Shown: in pieces, positions 14,749 to 24,292 of the stretch
Layout: the number at the start of each line of letters is the position of its first letter
Position numbering within the stretch: the stretch's first letter is position 1
Origin: DATBQN01 sp963755825
Lineage (GTDB): Bacteria > Acidobacteriota > Thermoanaerobaculia > Multivoradales > UBA5704
Assembly: GCA_963755825.1 (NCBI GenBank)
Contig: CAVWLA010000001.1
Location: forward strand, 2,728,001 to 2,792,000
DNA: 64,000 nt
Direction of reading: 5' to 3'
The notes under the pieces: model-generated
What the model saw: only the letters and a program-made list of their open reading frames with translations
Told to the model about the DNA's origin: nothing
Databases searched by the model: none
Translations under genes and position numbers: made by a program

Positions 14749-15446
14749 GCGACGGCACTCGCGCGGCTGACACCGCGACCGGCACCGCCGCCGCCCTCTA
14801 CGCGGCGAAGGAGGAGGGCTACTACCGCAACGCCCGCCTCGACCTGCTGTCGATGCTCGCCCCGGCAAGCGGCCTGCGCCTCCTCGACCTCGGCGCCGGC
14901 CGCGGCGCCACCCTCCGCGCCGCCAAGGCCCTCGGCATCGCCTCCTACACCGTGGGCATCGACCTGGTGGCGCCGCAGGCGGCGGCCGCCGGCGAGCCGG
15001 AGATCGACGAGTTCGTGCGCGGCAACATCGAGGAGGCCGACTTCCCGTGGCCCGCCGGCAGCTTCGACGCCGTCCTCTGCGCCGATGTGCTGGAGCACCT
15101 GATCGACCCCTGGCGGGCGGTCGCCGCGCTCGCCGCCCGCCTGCGCTCCGGCGGCGTTCTCCTCAGCAGCATCCCCAACGCGCGCAACCACCGGCTGCTG
15201 CGCGCCCTCGTCGTCGACGGCGACTTCCGCTACGCTGACGCCGGCCTCCTCGACCGCACCCACCTGCGCTTCTTCTGCCGCCAGAACATCCGCCAGCTCT
15301 TCGCGCAGGCCGGTCTCGTCGTCGAGGCGATGGAAGAGAACATGGGCGGCTATGGCCGCTACCACCGGGCGCTCGATGCCCTCACCTGCGGCCGCCTCCA
15401 CGACTTCTTCGTCTTCCAGTTCCGCACCCGGGCGAGGAAGCCGTGA
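14745..15446 (+). CDS. Class I SAM-dependent methyltransferase
   Basis: A 233-residue methyltransferase with motif I LLDLGAGRGAT, an acidic residue after strand 2 (YTVGIDL), FDAVLCADVLEHL, and a late FLRFF-like element (THLRFFCRQNI), as in Methyltransf_11/23 proteins of O-antigen loci. Likely methylates a sugar of the repeat unit. Start and stop each overlap the flanking glycosyltransferase genes by 4 nt. Confidence 0.8.
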   Translation: MSDGTRAADTATGTAAALYAAKEEGYYRNARLDLLSMLAPASGLRLLDLGAGRGATLRAAKALGIASYTVGIDLVAPQAAAAGEPEIDEFVRGNIEEADFPWPAGSFDAVLCADVLEHLIDPWRAVAALAARLRSGGVLLSSIPNARNHRLLRALVVDGDFRYADAGLLDRTHLRFFCRQNIRQLFAQAGLVVEAMEENMGGYGRYHRALDALTCGRLHDFFVFQFRTRARKP

Positions 15447-16498
15447 GCGGGGCAGCGGAGACCGCCGCCGCGCCCGGCCCGCCGCCGCTCGTCTCGGTGG
15501 CGATGGCGACCTTCAACGGCGGCCGCTACCTCGGCGAGCAGCTCGACACCATCTACGCGCAGACCTGGCCGCGCCTCGAGGTGGTGGTGAGCGACGACGC
15601 GTCGAGCGACGCGACCGTCGGCATCCTCGCCGCCTATGCCCGCAGCCACGGCCTGCGCTATGCGGTCAATCCGGCGCGCCTGGGCCTAGTGCAGAACTTC
15701 GCACGTGCCATCTCGCTCTGCAGCGGCGACCTCATCGCTCTCTCCGATCAGGACGACCTCTGGAAGCCGCAGAAGATCGCCACTCTGGCGGGCGCCATCG
15801 GCGGCAGCACGCTCATCTACGGCAACGTCCAGGAGCAGGTCGAGGGCGACTCCGTGCGCGTCGAGACCGCCTTCGACCCCATCTTCGATTTCGCGCGCCG
15901 CCACGGCAGCGGCCGGCCGGTGCGCTACCTGCTGGCCGAGAACTGGGTGGTCTCCCACGGTCTGATGTTCCGCCGCGAGCTGGTGGAGCACGCCCTGCCG
16001 ATCCCGCCGCACCAGCCCTTCCACGACGGCTGGCTCGCTCTCGTCGCCGCCAAGCTCGGCGGCCTCCGCTACCTCGACGAGCGCCTGCAGACCTACCGCC
16101 GGCACGCCGAGAGCCTGACCTTCAAGCGGCAGCCGGAGGAGCGCCGCGGAGCGCCGCGCGGCGGCGCGTTGGGAAGTATGCTCGGCCGCCGGCGCCGCTT
16201 CGCGGCGGGCTGGCGCCGGCGCTGCGCCGCCGAGACGGCGCGGCTCGCGGACGTCCTCGCCCACCCGCTCTTCGACGCCGCCGACCGCGCCTTCGTCGGC
16301 GAGCTGCTCGCCTACTACCGCTCGGGCCTCGAGCGCGGCGCCGCCTGGCCGGCGTTCCGCAGCGGGCTCCGCGTCGCCCCCTATTTCCACACCCAGACGC
16401 GCCGGCTCGACCGCCTGCGGGTGCCGCTGCGCGGCCTCGCCGGCGGGTTGCTTGCGGCGCGCGGCGGCGAGGAGCGCGAGGTATCGTGCGCGTCCTGA
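15443..16498 (+). CDS. Glycosyltransferase family 2
   Basis: A 351-residue GT-A enzyme. GTG start overlaps the preceding stop. Family signature VSVAMATFNGGRYLGEQLDTI, nucleotide-binding VVVSDDASSDAT, and the metal-binding region SDQDDLWKPQKI typical of rhamnosyltransferase-like GT2 proteins. The last 130 residues are Arg- and Ala-rich and may contact the membrane. It overlaps the next gene by 13 nt. Confidence 0.83.
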   Translation: MSGAAETAAAPGPPPLVSVAMATFNGGRYLGEQLDTIYAQTWPRLEVVVSDDASSDATVGILAAYARSHGLRYAVNPARLGLVQNFARAISLCSGDLIALSDQDDLWKPQKIATLAGAIGGSTLIYGNVQEQVEGDSVRVETAFDPIFDFARRHGSGRPVRYLLAENWVVSHGLMFRRELVEHALPIPPHQPFHDGWLALVAAKLGGLRYLDERLQTYRRHAESLTFKRQPEERRGAPRGGALGSMLGRRRRFAAGWRRRCAAETARLADVLAHPLFDAADRAFVGELLAYYRSGLERGAAWPAFRSGLRVAPYFHTQTRRLDRLRVPLRGLAGGLLAARGGEEREVSCAS

Positions 16499-17607
16499 CC
16501 CTCTCCAACTGCCCGCTCGACGCCGCGCTCGGCTCGGGCTACGTGGCTCTCGGCTACGCGGCGGGCCTCCGCGCCCGCGGCCACCAGGTGGACATTCTGG
16601 GACCGCCGGACTACGAGCCGTTCCACCGCTTCCGCCGGGCCATCCGCTACCGGCAGGCGCTCGGCATGGCGGCGGCCTGTCGGCGGCGCCTGGCGCAGGC
16701 GGAGTACGACGTCGTCGAGCTCTACGGCGGCGAGGCCTGGCTCGCCCTTTCGCTCCTCGCGCGGCGCCGCCGGCGGCGATTCCTCCTCGTCTGCCACTCG
16801 AACGGTCTCGAGACCCACGCCGCCGAGGCGCTCGCCGCCGCGCCGGGGGCCGCCGGGCCGCGGCCCTGGTGGCAGATCGGCCACGGGGCGCTCTTCGCGC
16901 ACGGCTTCCGCGCCGCCGACGCCATCGTCACCGTCGCCGAATACGACCGCGCCTACGCCCTGCGCCAGGGCTACGCCGCCGCCGATCGGGTGCTCGCGAT
17001 CGACAATCCCCTGCCCGAGTCGCTGCTCGGGCTCGAGGTGACCTTCGCCCGCCGGCCGATCCTCGGCTACTGCGGCTCCTGGCTGCCGCGCAAAGGGACC
17101 GCCCTCATGGAGAGCGACCTGCCGGCTCTCCTGCGCGACTTCCCGGCCTGGCGGCTGGTGCTCGTCGGCGTCGGCGCGGCCTTCCGCGCCGAGCGGCACT
17201 TTCCGGCGGACGTCCTGCCGCGCATCTCGGTCGTCCCCTTCGCCGAGCGCGGGACGGAGCTCGCGGCGCTCTACCAGAGCTTCGCGATCACCCTCGCCCC
17301 GTCGATCTACGAGAGCTTCGGCCTCGCCGCCGCCGAGGCGATGGCCTGCGGCAGCGCGCTCGTCGCCTCGCCGGTCGGCTTCGCCGCGGGCCTGCGGCAG
17401 GGCGAGGAGGCCGCCCTCCTTCCGACCGCCGCCTCGCCCGCCCTCTACGACACCGTGAGGGCCCTCATCGAGGATGCCGGCCGGCGCGAGCAGATCGCCC
17501 GCGGCGGCCACCTCCGGGTGCAGGCGCTCCGCTGGGAGCGCGCCGTCGACGAGCTCGAGGCGGCCTACCTCGGGTGGTCGAGCGAGCTGGCGCGGAGGGC
17601 CGCGTGA
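16486..17607 (+). CDS. Glycosyltransferase, GT4
   Basis: A 373-residue GT-B enzyme. GTG at 16486 chosen because VRVLTLSNCPLDAALGSGYV is the expected N-terminal strand and loop; upstream in-frame sequence is the shadow of the GT2 gene. Donor motif ESFGLAAAE followed by AMACGSALVASPVGFA. A run of basic residues (RRRRRR, about 100 residues in) may bind the membrane surface. Stop overlaps the next GTG. Confidence 0.8.
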   Translation: MRVLTLSNCPLDAALGSGYVALGYAAGLRARGHQVDILGPPDYEPFHRFRRAIRYRQALGMAAACRRRLAQAEYDVVELYGGEAWLALSLLARRRRRRFLLVCHSNGLETHAAEALAAAPGAAGPRPWWQIGHGALFAHGFRAADAIVTVAEYDRAYALRQGYAAADRVLAIDNPLPESLLGLEVTFARRPILGYCGSWLPRKGTALMESDLPALLRDFPAWRLVLVGVGAAFRAERHFPADVLPRISVVPFAERGTELAALYQSFAITLAPSIYESFGLAAAEAMACGSALVASPVGFAAGLRQGEEAALLPTAASPALYDTVRALIEDAGRREQIARGGHLRVQALRWERAVDELEAAYLGWSSELARRAA

Positions 17608-18677
17608 GAGCCCGGGCGGTGGTCCAGGTGGTGCCGCGGCTCCCCCCCGCCGAGGGCGGGGTGGGCGACTACGCGGCGATCCTCGCCGACGGCCTCGCCG
17701 AGCGGTGCGAGATCGCGACGCGATTCCTCGTCGCCGATCGGAGCCGGCCCGCCGGAGCGGCCCCGGGGGGCGCGACGGCGATCGTCCTCGAGCGGCGGGC
17801 GGGCGCCCTCTGCGCTCAGCTCGCCGCGGCGGCGGGTGCCACGCCAGCCGCTCCGGCGGCCGTCCTCGTGCACTATGCCAACTATGGCTATGCGGACCGC
17901 GGCTGCCCGCGCTGGCTCGTCGCGGGCCTGCGGCGGTGGCGCTCGCGACCGGGCTCGCGGCTGGTCACGATCTTCCACGAGGTCTACGCCTCCGGCCCGC
18001 CGCGGAGCAGCTCGTTCTGGCTCTCGCCGCTCCAGCGGCGCCTCGCCGCGAGCCTGGCGCGGGCGAGCGACCGCGTGATCACCAACCTCGAGCTCTACCG
18101 CGACCTCCTGGCGCGCTGGGTGCCGAGGGACGCCATCGCCGTGCTGCCGGTCTTCTCGACGACGGGAGAGCTGGCATCGCCCGCGCCGCTCGCCGGCCGC
18201 CGCCGCCGGCTCGTCGTCTTTGGCGGCCCGGGCGGCCGGGCGCGCGCCTACGGCGAGCAGGGTGCCGCCATGGCCGCGGCCTGCGCCGAGCTCGGCATCG
18301 AGGAGATCGTCGACGTCGGCGCCTCCCTCGCCAGCGCCGGACCGGAGGCGGTCGGCGGCGTCGCCGTGGTCCGCCTCGGCGCCCTCGCCGCCACCGCGGT
18401 GAGCGGCCTCCTCGCCGATTCGCTCGCCGGCTTCGTCGCCCACACCCCGAGCTTCCTCGGCAAGTCGACGGTCTTCGCCGCCTACTGCGCGCACGGCGCC
18501 CTGCCCGTCGCCGCCTGCCGCGAGGCGGGGGAGACCCGCGTCTGGACGCCCGGCTGCGCCGCCGGCGAACCGGCGCTCCAGGCCGCCGCCGACGCCGCCC
18601 ACGCCTGGTACTCCGGCCATTGCCTCGGCCGCCAGGCGGCCACGATCGGATCGTTTCTCGGCGGGCAGGCGGCATGA
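17604..18677 (+). CDS. Probable glycosyltransferase, GT-B without clear E-x7-E
   Basis: A 357-residue protein starting RAVVQVVPRLPPAEGGVGDY, a typical GT-B acceptor loop, with LVTIFHEVYASGP and RASDRVITNLELYRDLL as in family 4-like enzymes. The C-terminal half lacks the usual E-x7-E donor signature; instead it has HTPSFLGKSTVFAAYCAHG. It may be a divergent glycosyltransferase or use a different donor. GTG start, 4-nt overlaps on both sides. Confidence 0.65.
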   Translation: MRARAVVQVVPRLPPAEGGVGDYAAILADGLAERCEIATRFLVADRSRPAGAAPGGATAIVLERRAGALCAQLAAAAGATPAAPAAVLVHYANYGYADRGCPRWLVAGLRRWRSRPGSRLVTIFHEVYASGPPRSSSFWLSPLQRRLAASLARASDRVITNLELYRDLLARWVPRDAIAVLPVFSTTGELASPAPLAGRRRRLVVFGGPGGRARAYGEQGAAMAAACAELGIEEIVDVGASLASAGPEAVGGVAVVRLGALAATAVSGLLADSLAGFVAHTPSFLGKSTVFAAYCAHGALPVAACREAGETRVWTPGCAAGEPALQAAADAAHAWYSGHCLGRQAATIGSFLGGQAA

Positions 18678-19738
18678 GGGTCCTCGTCTATTCGCCGGCC
18701 TTCGCGCCGCAGGTCGGCGGCCTCGAGAGCTTCGTCGCCCAGATCGCCGCCGGCCTGGCGAAGCTCGGCCACGAGCTGGTGGTGGTGACGACGACGCCGG
18801 GCGGCGAGGCGAGGGCCGACGAGGTCTTCCCCTTCCGCGTCGTCCGCCGGCCGGGGCCCTGGGAGCTCCTCGGCTGGGTGCGCTGGTGCGAGGTCTTCTT
18901 CCACGCCAACGTCAGCCTGCGCGGCGCCTGGCCGCTCCTCCTCGTGCGCCGGCCATGGCTCACCTCGCACCACAGCTGGTATACCCGCGTCGACGGGCGG
19001 ATCGCCTGGCAGGACCGCGTCAAGCGCTTCGCCGTGCGCCTCTCGACCTCGGTCGCGGTCTCCCGGGCGCTCGCCCGCGACCTCGGGCGGGGGACCTTCG
19101 TCATCACCAACCCGTACCGGGAGGAGCTCTTCCGCGTCCTCCCCGAGGCGGCGCGCGAGGTCGACCTCGCCTGCCTCGGCCGGCTGGTCTCGGACAAGGG
19201 CGTCGACGTCCTCCTCGACGCCCTCGCCCTCCTCGCCGGCCAGGGGATCACGCCGCGCCTGACGGTGATCGGCGACGGCCCCGAGCGCCCGCGGCTCGCC
19301 GCGCAGGCGGCGCGGCTGGGGATCGCCGACCGGGTCGACTTCGCCGGCACGGTGACCGGCGAGGCGCTCGTCCGCCGCCTCAACGAGCACCGCATCCTGG
19401 TCGTGCCGTCGCGCTACGACGAGCCCTTCGGCAACGTCGCCGTCGAGGCGATCGCCTGCGGCTGCGTCGTCGTCGGCTCGGCGGGCGGCGGCCTGCCGGA
19501 GGCGATCGGCCTCTGCGGCCGCACCTTCCCCAACGGCGATGCCGCGGCGCTCGCCGCCGTCCTCGCCGAGCTGCTCGGCGACCCCGCGGCGGTCGCCCGG
19601 CTGCGCAACGACGCGCGGCCACATCTCGCTCCCCACAAGAGCGGGGTGGTCGCGGCGGCCTACTCGGCGGCCCTCGAGCGGGCGCGCGGCGGGAGCCGGC
19701 CGAGGCGGCGGCCGGTGGCCGGCGGGACGGGAGGCTGA
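18674..19738 (+). CDS. Glycosyltransferase, GT4
   Basis: A 354-residue GT-B enzyme: MRVLVYSPAFAPQVGGLESF at the start, LACLGRLVSDKGVDVLL at the domain boundary and EPFGNVAVE (E-x7-E) followed by AIACGCVVVGSAGGGLPEAI at the donor site. Start overlaps the previous stop (ATGA). The downstream polymerase-like gene begins after only 3 nt. Confidence 0.84.
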   Translation: MRVLVYSPAFAPQVGGLESFVAQIAAGLAKLGHELVVVTTTPGGEARADEVFPFRVVRRPGPWELLGWVRWCEVFFHANVSLRGAWPLLLVRRPWLTSHHSWYTRVDGRIAWQDRVKRFAVRLSTSVAVSRALARDLGRGTFVITNPYREELFRVLPEAAREVDLACLGRLVSDKGVDVLLDALALLAGQGITPRLTVIGDGPERPRLAAQAARLGIADRVDFAGTVTGEALVRRLNEHRILVVPSRYDEPFGNVAVEAIACGCVVVGSAGGGLPEAIGLCGRTFPNGDAAALAAVLAELLGDPAAVARLRNDARPHLAPHKSGVVAAAYSAALERARGGSRPRRRPVAGGTGG

Positions 19739-19741
19739 GCC

Positions 19742-21196
19742 ATGCAGGTGCGGCTCATCCTGCTCTTCTTCGGCATCGGCGCGACGGTATGGTCCTACGC
19801 CCGCTGGCGCCAGGCGGTGCAGGTCGCGATGTTCCTGCTCATCGCCGAGGGGGCGATCCGCAAGTGGGTCTTCCCCGGCGCCCAGGACGTCGTCTACTTC
19901 GCCAAGGACCTGATCTTCCTCGGCGCCTACGCCGGCTGGTTCGCCGCCCGCGGCCGCTTCCCGCTCCCCCGCCTGACGGCGCTCAAGGCGCCCCTCCTCG
20001 TCGCCGCGACGTACGGCCTCATCCAGATCTTCAACCCCAGGCTGCCGACGCCGCTGGTGGGGATCTTCGGCTTCAAGGCGTACTTCTGGTACGTGCCGCT
20101 CATCGTCGTCATCCCGGACGCCTTCCGCGACGACCGCGAGCTCGCCCGCTTCCTCAAGCGCTACGTGCTGACCGCCATCCCCGTCGGGCTCCTCGGCGTC
20201 GCTCAGTTCTTCTCGCCGTCGTCGAGCCCGCTCAACACCTATGCCCGCGCCGCCGAGGACGTCGGCTACGTCTCGACCTTCGGCAGCTCGTCGTTCGTGC
20301 GGGTGACCTCCACGTTCTCCTACATCACCGGCTACTCCTCCTACCTCTTCGCCGTCACCATCCTCCTCCTCGGCATCCTCGCCACCATCCAATGGCGGTT
20401 CCGCCGCAACCTCATGTTCTACGTGGCGCTCGGCATGACGATGCTCGGCATCCTGCTGACCGGCTCGCGCGGTCCGCTGGTGCTCCTGGTGGCGGCGTTC
20501 CCCTTCTACTGGTGGCTCGCCGTGGCCCGCGAGCGGGGAGCGGGAGCGACCTTCAGCCGCCTCATCCTCGCCGTCGGCCTGGTGGCGATGCTCATCAGCT
20601 ACACCGCCACCGACGCCGTCGACGCCTATCTCGGCCGCGCCGCCGGCGGCGCCTCCGACATGGCCGGCCGTCTCGTCCTCCCCTTCGAGGAGCCGTTCGA
20701 CACCCTCCCTCAGTCCGGGCTCTTCGGCTACGGCATCGGCGCCACCCACCAGACCGCGGCGGCGGTGGTCAAGGACCGCATCCCGTACAGCTGGCTGGAC
20801 GGGCTCGAGGTCGAGGGCGAGCCGGGCCGAATCATGCTCGAGCTCGGCCTGCCCGGCTTCCTGCTGTTCTATTTCCTCCGCCTCTACCTGGCCCTGCTGG
20901 CCCTCCGCCAGGCGCGCAGCCTGCGCACGATCTTCCACCGCTCGGTCGCCACCGCGAGCTTCCTCTTCTTCCTCGCCCAGCTGCCGGGAAGCATCGTCTT
21001 CGACGTCACGACCGACGTCTACCACTGGTTCTTCGCCGGCCTCCTGCTCACCGTCATGGCGCTCGACCGGGCGGCGGCGCCGGTGCCCGCCGCGGCCCGC
21101 GGGCGAGCCATCCAGGTCCGCGCCGGCGTCCCGCCGCCGGCCCCGCGGCCGGCCGGTGCCGCCGCCCCGACGCGCCTCCTGGGGAGCGGCGCGTGA
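19742..21196 (+). CDS. Wzy/WaaL-like O-antigen polymerase or ligase
   Basis: A 484-residue integral membrane protein with about 10-12 hydrophobic segments, a central loop with GMTMLGILLTGSRGPLVLL, typical of O-antigen ligase/polymerase proteins, and a long periplasmic-type loop from about residue 285 to 380. The C-terminal 50 residues are Pro/Ala-rich and soluble. As the only such protein among flippase, initiating transferase and glycosyltransferases, it is the best candidate for polymerising flipped repeat units; ligase activity cannot be excluded from sequence. The next gene overlaps by 4 nt. Confidence 0.78.
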   Translation: MQVRLILLFFGIGATVWSYARWRQAVQVAMFLLIAEGAIRKWVFPGAQDVVYFAKDLIFLGAYAGWFAARGRFPLPRLTALKAPLLVAATYGLIQIFNPRLPTPLVGIFGFKAYFWYVPLIVVIPDAFRDDRELARFLKRYVLTAIPVGLLGVAQFFSPSSSPLNTYARAAEDVGYVSTFGSSSFVRVTSTFSYITGYSSYLFAVTILLLGILATIQWRFRRNLMFYVALGMTMLGILLTGSRGPLVLLVAAFPFYWWLAVARERGAGATFSRLILAVGLVAMLISYTATDAVDAYLGRAAGGASDMAGRLVLPFEEPFDTLPQSGLFGYGIGATHQTAAAVVKDRIPYSWLDGLEVEGEPGRIMLELGLPGFLLFYFLRLYLALLALRQARSLRTIFHRSVATASFLFFLAQLPGSIVFDVTTDVYHWFFAGLLLTVMALDRAAAPVPAAARGRAIQVRAGVPPPAPRPAGAAAPTRLLGSGA

Positions 21197-22431
21197 GGGT
21201 GCTCGTCACCCATCCCGGCCGCCAGCACTCGCACCAGACGGCCCTGGCACTCGCCGAGGCCGGCCTCCTCGCCGGCTACTGGGCGGGCGTGCCGGCCCTC
21301 GACGCCGGCAGACAGGGCCTCCTGCGCTTCGTGCCGCGCGCGCTCTGGGCGAGCCGGATCCGCTACGGCCCCGTCGACCTGCCGCCCGAGCGGGTGCGCT
21401 CGGCGGCGTGGACGCCAGCGCTCCGCCGCCTCGGCGACCTGCTCCTCCCCCGCCGCCTCGCCGCCGCCAACGACCTCGCCGCCTGCCGGCTCTTCGACCG
21501 CTGGGCCGCCCGCGGCCTCGCCCGCCTGCGGCTCGCGGGCGAGGGAGCGCCGGGCGCCGTCATCGCCTGCGAGATCTCGGCCCTGGCGACCTTCCGCGCG
21601 GCGCGGCGCCTGGGGATCGCGACGCTCCTCGACGCCCCCTCGATCCACCACCTGGCGCAGGACCGCGTGCAGCCGACCGCCGATTCGCCGCGCCTCCATC
21701 GCCGCATCGCCGCGGTGAAAGACGCCGAGATCGCCCTCGCCGACCACGTGCTCACCGTCTCGGAGTTGGCGCGGCAGACCTATCTCGACGCCGGCGTGCC
21801 GGCCGAGCGCGTCCACAGCCTCACCCTGGGCGCCGACGCCGCGATCTTCGGCCGGCCCGATCCGCGAGCCGAGCGGGCGGAAGACCGCAGCGCGGACGGC
21901 TTCACCTTCCTTTTCGCCGGCGCGCCGATCCTCCGCAAGGGCTTCGACCTCCTCCTCGCCGCCTTCGCCGAGGTGCGGACCGCCGTCCCCGCCGCCCGCC
22001 TGCGGCTGGTGGGCCCGCGCGCGGAGGCGGCTCGCGACCTCGACGCCGCGTCGAGCGGCGTCTCGTCCGCCGGGCCGCTCGACCAGCGCGGCGTCGCCGC
22101 CGAGCTGACCGCCGCCGACTGCCTGGTGCTCCCCTCCCGCCACGACTCGTTCGGCATGGTCGTCGTCGAGGCCCTCGCCGCCGGGGTGCCGGTCCTGGTC
22201 TCGGCGATGGTGGGGGCGAAGGACCTAGTGACGCCTGGCGAGAGCGGCTGGATCGTCCCCGCCGGCGACGGCGCCGCGCTCGCCGCCCGCATGCGCTGGT
22301 GCGCCGAGCATCGTGCCGAGGTCAGGGCGATGGCCGCCGCCTGCCGCCGCACCGCCGCCGGCGCCACCTGGCCCGCCCACCACCGCCGCCTCGTCGAGCT
22401 GCTGCGCGAGATCCTCCCGGAGCCCCGATGA
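21193..22431 (+). CDS. Glycosyltransferase, GT4
   Basis: A 412-residue GT-B enzyme. N-terminus VRVLVTHPGRQHSHQTALAL; middle part has LADHVLTVSELARQTYLDAG and VHSLTLGADAAIF. Donor motif is DSFGMVVVE, with Asp in place of the first Glu of E-x7-E, followed by ALAAGVPVLVSAMVGAKDLV. GTG start overlapping the previous stop; ATG of the next gene overlaps its end. Confidence 0.82.
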   Translation: MRVLVTHPGRQHSHQTALALAEAGLLAGYWAGVPALDAGRQGLLRFVPRALWASRIRYGPVDLPPERVRSAAWTPALRRLGDLLLPRRLAAANDLAACRLFDRWAARGLARLRLAGEGAPGAVIACEISALATFRAARRLGIATLLDAPSIHHLAQDRVQPTADSPRLHRRIAAVKDAEIALADHVLTVSELARQTYLDAGVPAERVHSLTLGADAAIFGRPDPRAERAEDRSADGFTFLFAGAPILRKGFDLLLAAFAEVRTAVPAARLRLVGPRAEAARDLDAASSGVSSAGPLDQRGVAAELTAADCLVLPSRHDSFGMVVVEALAAGVPVLVSAMVGAKDLVTPGESGWIVPAGDGAALAARMRWCAEHRAEVRAMAAACRRTAAGATWPAHHRRLVELLREILPEPR

Positions 22432-23672
22432 AGCCGCTGCGGCTGCTCCACGTGGTCCCCACCTACGTCCCCGCCTGGCGCCACGGCGGGCCGGTGCGCG
22501 CCGTCCACGGCCTCTGCAAGGCGCTCGCGGCGCGCGGCCACGAGGTGACGGTCTTCACCACCGACCTCGACGCCGGCGGCCCGCCGCTCGACCGGCCGGT
22601 CGAGATCGACGGCGTCGCCGTGCGCTACTTCCCGCTCTCCCGGCTGGAGCCGCTGCGACGGCTCTACCGGTCGCCGGCGATGGCGGCGGCGCTCGCCGCG
22701 GCGGTGCCCGCTTCAGACGCCGTCCACCTCCACTCGGTCTACCTCTGGCCGACCGCCGCGGCCGCCCGCGCCGCCGGCTGGGAGGGGGTGCCCTATCTCG
22801 TGGCGCCGCGCGGCATGCTGGTGCCGGATCTCGTGCGCCGGCGAGGGCGCCTGCGCAAGCTCGCCTGGCTCGGCCTCGTCGAGCGCCGCACGCTGGCGGG
22901 CGCCGCGGCGCTCCACGTGACGAGCGGCCTCGAGGCGCGCGAGGCGGCGGGTCTCGCGGATCTCCTCGGCCTGCGTCTGCCGCCGGCGGTGGTGATCGCC
23001 AACGGCGTCGAGGACGAGCCGGCGCCGGCAGACGGCGCCGTCCTCGCGCCGGCCGTCCGCGCCGCGCTCGAGCGCCGGCCGCTCCTCCTCTTCCTCGGGC
23101 GGGTCAGCTGGAAGAAGGGGCTCGACCGGCTGATCCGCGCCCTGCCGCGCGTCCTCGCCCAGGCGCCCGGCGCCACCCTCGCCCTCGCCGGCAACGACGA
23201 CGAGGGCCTGGCGCCGGCGCTCGCGCGGCTGGCGGCCGAGGTCGGCGTCGCCGACCGGCTGGTCTTCCTCGGCGAGGTGCACGGCGCCGACAAGGCGGCG
23301 CTCCTCCACGGCGCCGACCTCCTAGTGCTCGCCTCGTACTCCGAGAACTTCGGCAACTCGGTGCTCGAGGCGATGGCCGCCGGCTGCCCGGTCGCCGTCA
23401 CGCCGGAGGTGGGGATCGCCGAGGCCGTCCTCGCTTCCGGCGCCGGGATCGTCGCCGACGGCGAGCCGGCGGCCTTGGGCGGCGCGCTGGGAGCCCTCCT
23501 CGCCGACCCGGAAGCGCGCCGCGCCATGGGCGAGCGCGGCGCCGCGGCCGCCCGCGAGCGCTTCGGCTGGGGGCCCATCGCGGCAGCGATGGAGGCCGTC
23601 TATGGCCGGCTCGTCGACGGAGAGACGCCGCCTCCCACCGGCCGGCGGCCTTGGCGGGAGAGGATGGGCTGA
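22428..23672 (+). CDS. Glycosyltransferase, GT4
   Basis: A 414-residue GT-B enzyme. N-terminal VVPTYVPAWRHGGPVRAVHG acceptor loop; LVAPRGMLVPDLVRRRGRLRK matches WcaI/WfaP-like enzymes; LFLGRVSWKKGLDRLIRAL at the hinge and ENFGNSVLE (E-x7-E) with AMAAGCPVAVTPEVGIAEAV at the donor site. Stop TGA shares bases with the next start (TGATG). Confidence 0.85.
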   Translation: MKPLRLLHVVPTYVPAWRHGGPVRAVHGLCKALAARGHEVTVFTTDLDAGGPPLDRPVEIDGVAVRYFPLSRLEPLRRLYRSPAMAAALAAAVPASDAVHLHSVYLWPTAAAARAAGWEGVPYLVAPRGMLVPDLVRRRGRLRKLAWLGLVERRTLAGAAALHVTSGLEAREAAGLADLLGLRLPPAVVIANGVEDEPAPADGAVLAPAVRAALERRPLLLFLGRVSWKKGLDRLIRALPRVLAQAPGATLALAGNDDEGLAPALARLAAEVGVADRLVFLGEVHGADKAALLHGADLLVLASYSENFGNSVLEAMAAGCPVAVTPEVGIAEAVLASGAGIVADGEPAALGGALGALLADPEARRAMGERGAAAARERFGWGPIAAAMEAVYGRLVDGETPPPTGRRPWRERMG

Positions 23673-24292
23673 TGGCGCGCTACACCATCGAGTTCCTCAA
23701 GTACGCCTCCGGCCTGAGGCGGGGGCACACCACCCTGACCGCGGCCGAGAGCGGGCTCCTGCGCTCGCTCGCCGCGGGGAAGCGCTCGATCGTCGAGGTC
23801 GGCGTCTTCGAGGGGGTGACCAGCGCTCTCCTGGCGGCGGCCATGGCACCCGGCGGCAATCTCTATCTCGTCGACCCCTACCCGCTGGGTGTCCGCGCCG
23901 AGCGCTGGCTCGGCTTCTCCTTCACCGCCTTCATCGCCCGCCGAAGCGTGCGCCGATTCCGCGACCGCGCGCGCTTCGTGCGGGCGACTTCGCTCGAAGC
24001 GGCCTCCTCGCTCGCTCTCGCGGCGCCGGCCGATCTCGTCTTCCTCGACGCCGACCACAGCTTCGAGGCGGTGCGCAACGATTTCGCGGCGTGGGCGCCG
24101 AAGCTCGCGCCGGACGGAATCCTGGCGTTTCACGACAGCCGGCGCTGCGCCGCGCGGCCCGACCTCACGCCGACGACGGGGCCGGTACGGTTGCTCGAGG
24201 AGATCCGCCGCGGCGAGCACGGCGCCTGGCGGATCGCCGGCGAGGCCGACTCGCTCGTCGCCATCGGACGGGACAGGATGCCGACGCGGTGA
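23672..24292 (+). CDS. Class I methyltransferase (Methyltransf_24-like)
   Basis: A 206-residue protein with motif I IVEVGVFEGVTSALLAAAM, LYLVDPYPLG, and the motif DLVFLDADHSFEAVRNDF, typical for Methyltransf_24 enzymes that methylate sugars or secondary metabolites (cephalosporin hydroxylase/macrocin methyltransferase-like). LAFHDSRRC carries a further possible metal or substrate ligand. ATG start couples to the previous stop. Confidence 0.78.
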   Translation: MARYTIEFLKYASGLRRGHTTLTAAESGLLRSLAAGKRSIVEVGVFEGVTSALLAAAMAPGGNLYLVDPYPLGVRAERWLGFSFTAFIARRSVRRFRDRARFVRATSLEAASSLALAAPADLVFLDADHSFEAVRNDFAAWAPKLAPDGILAFHDSRRCAARPDLTPTTGPVRLLEEIRRGEHGAWRIAGEADSLVAIGRDRMPTR

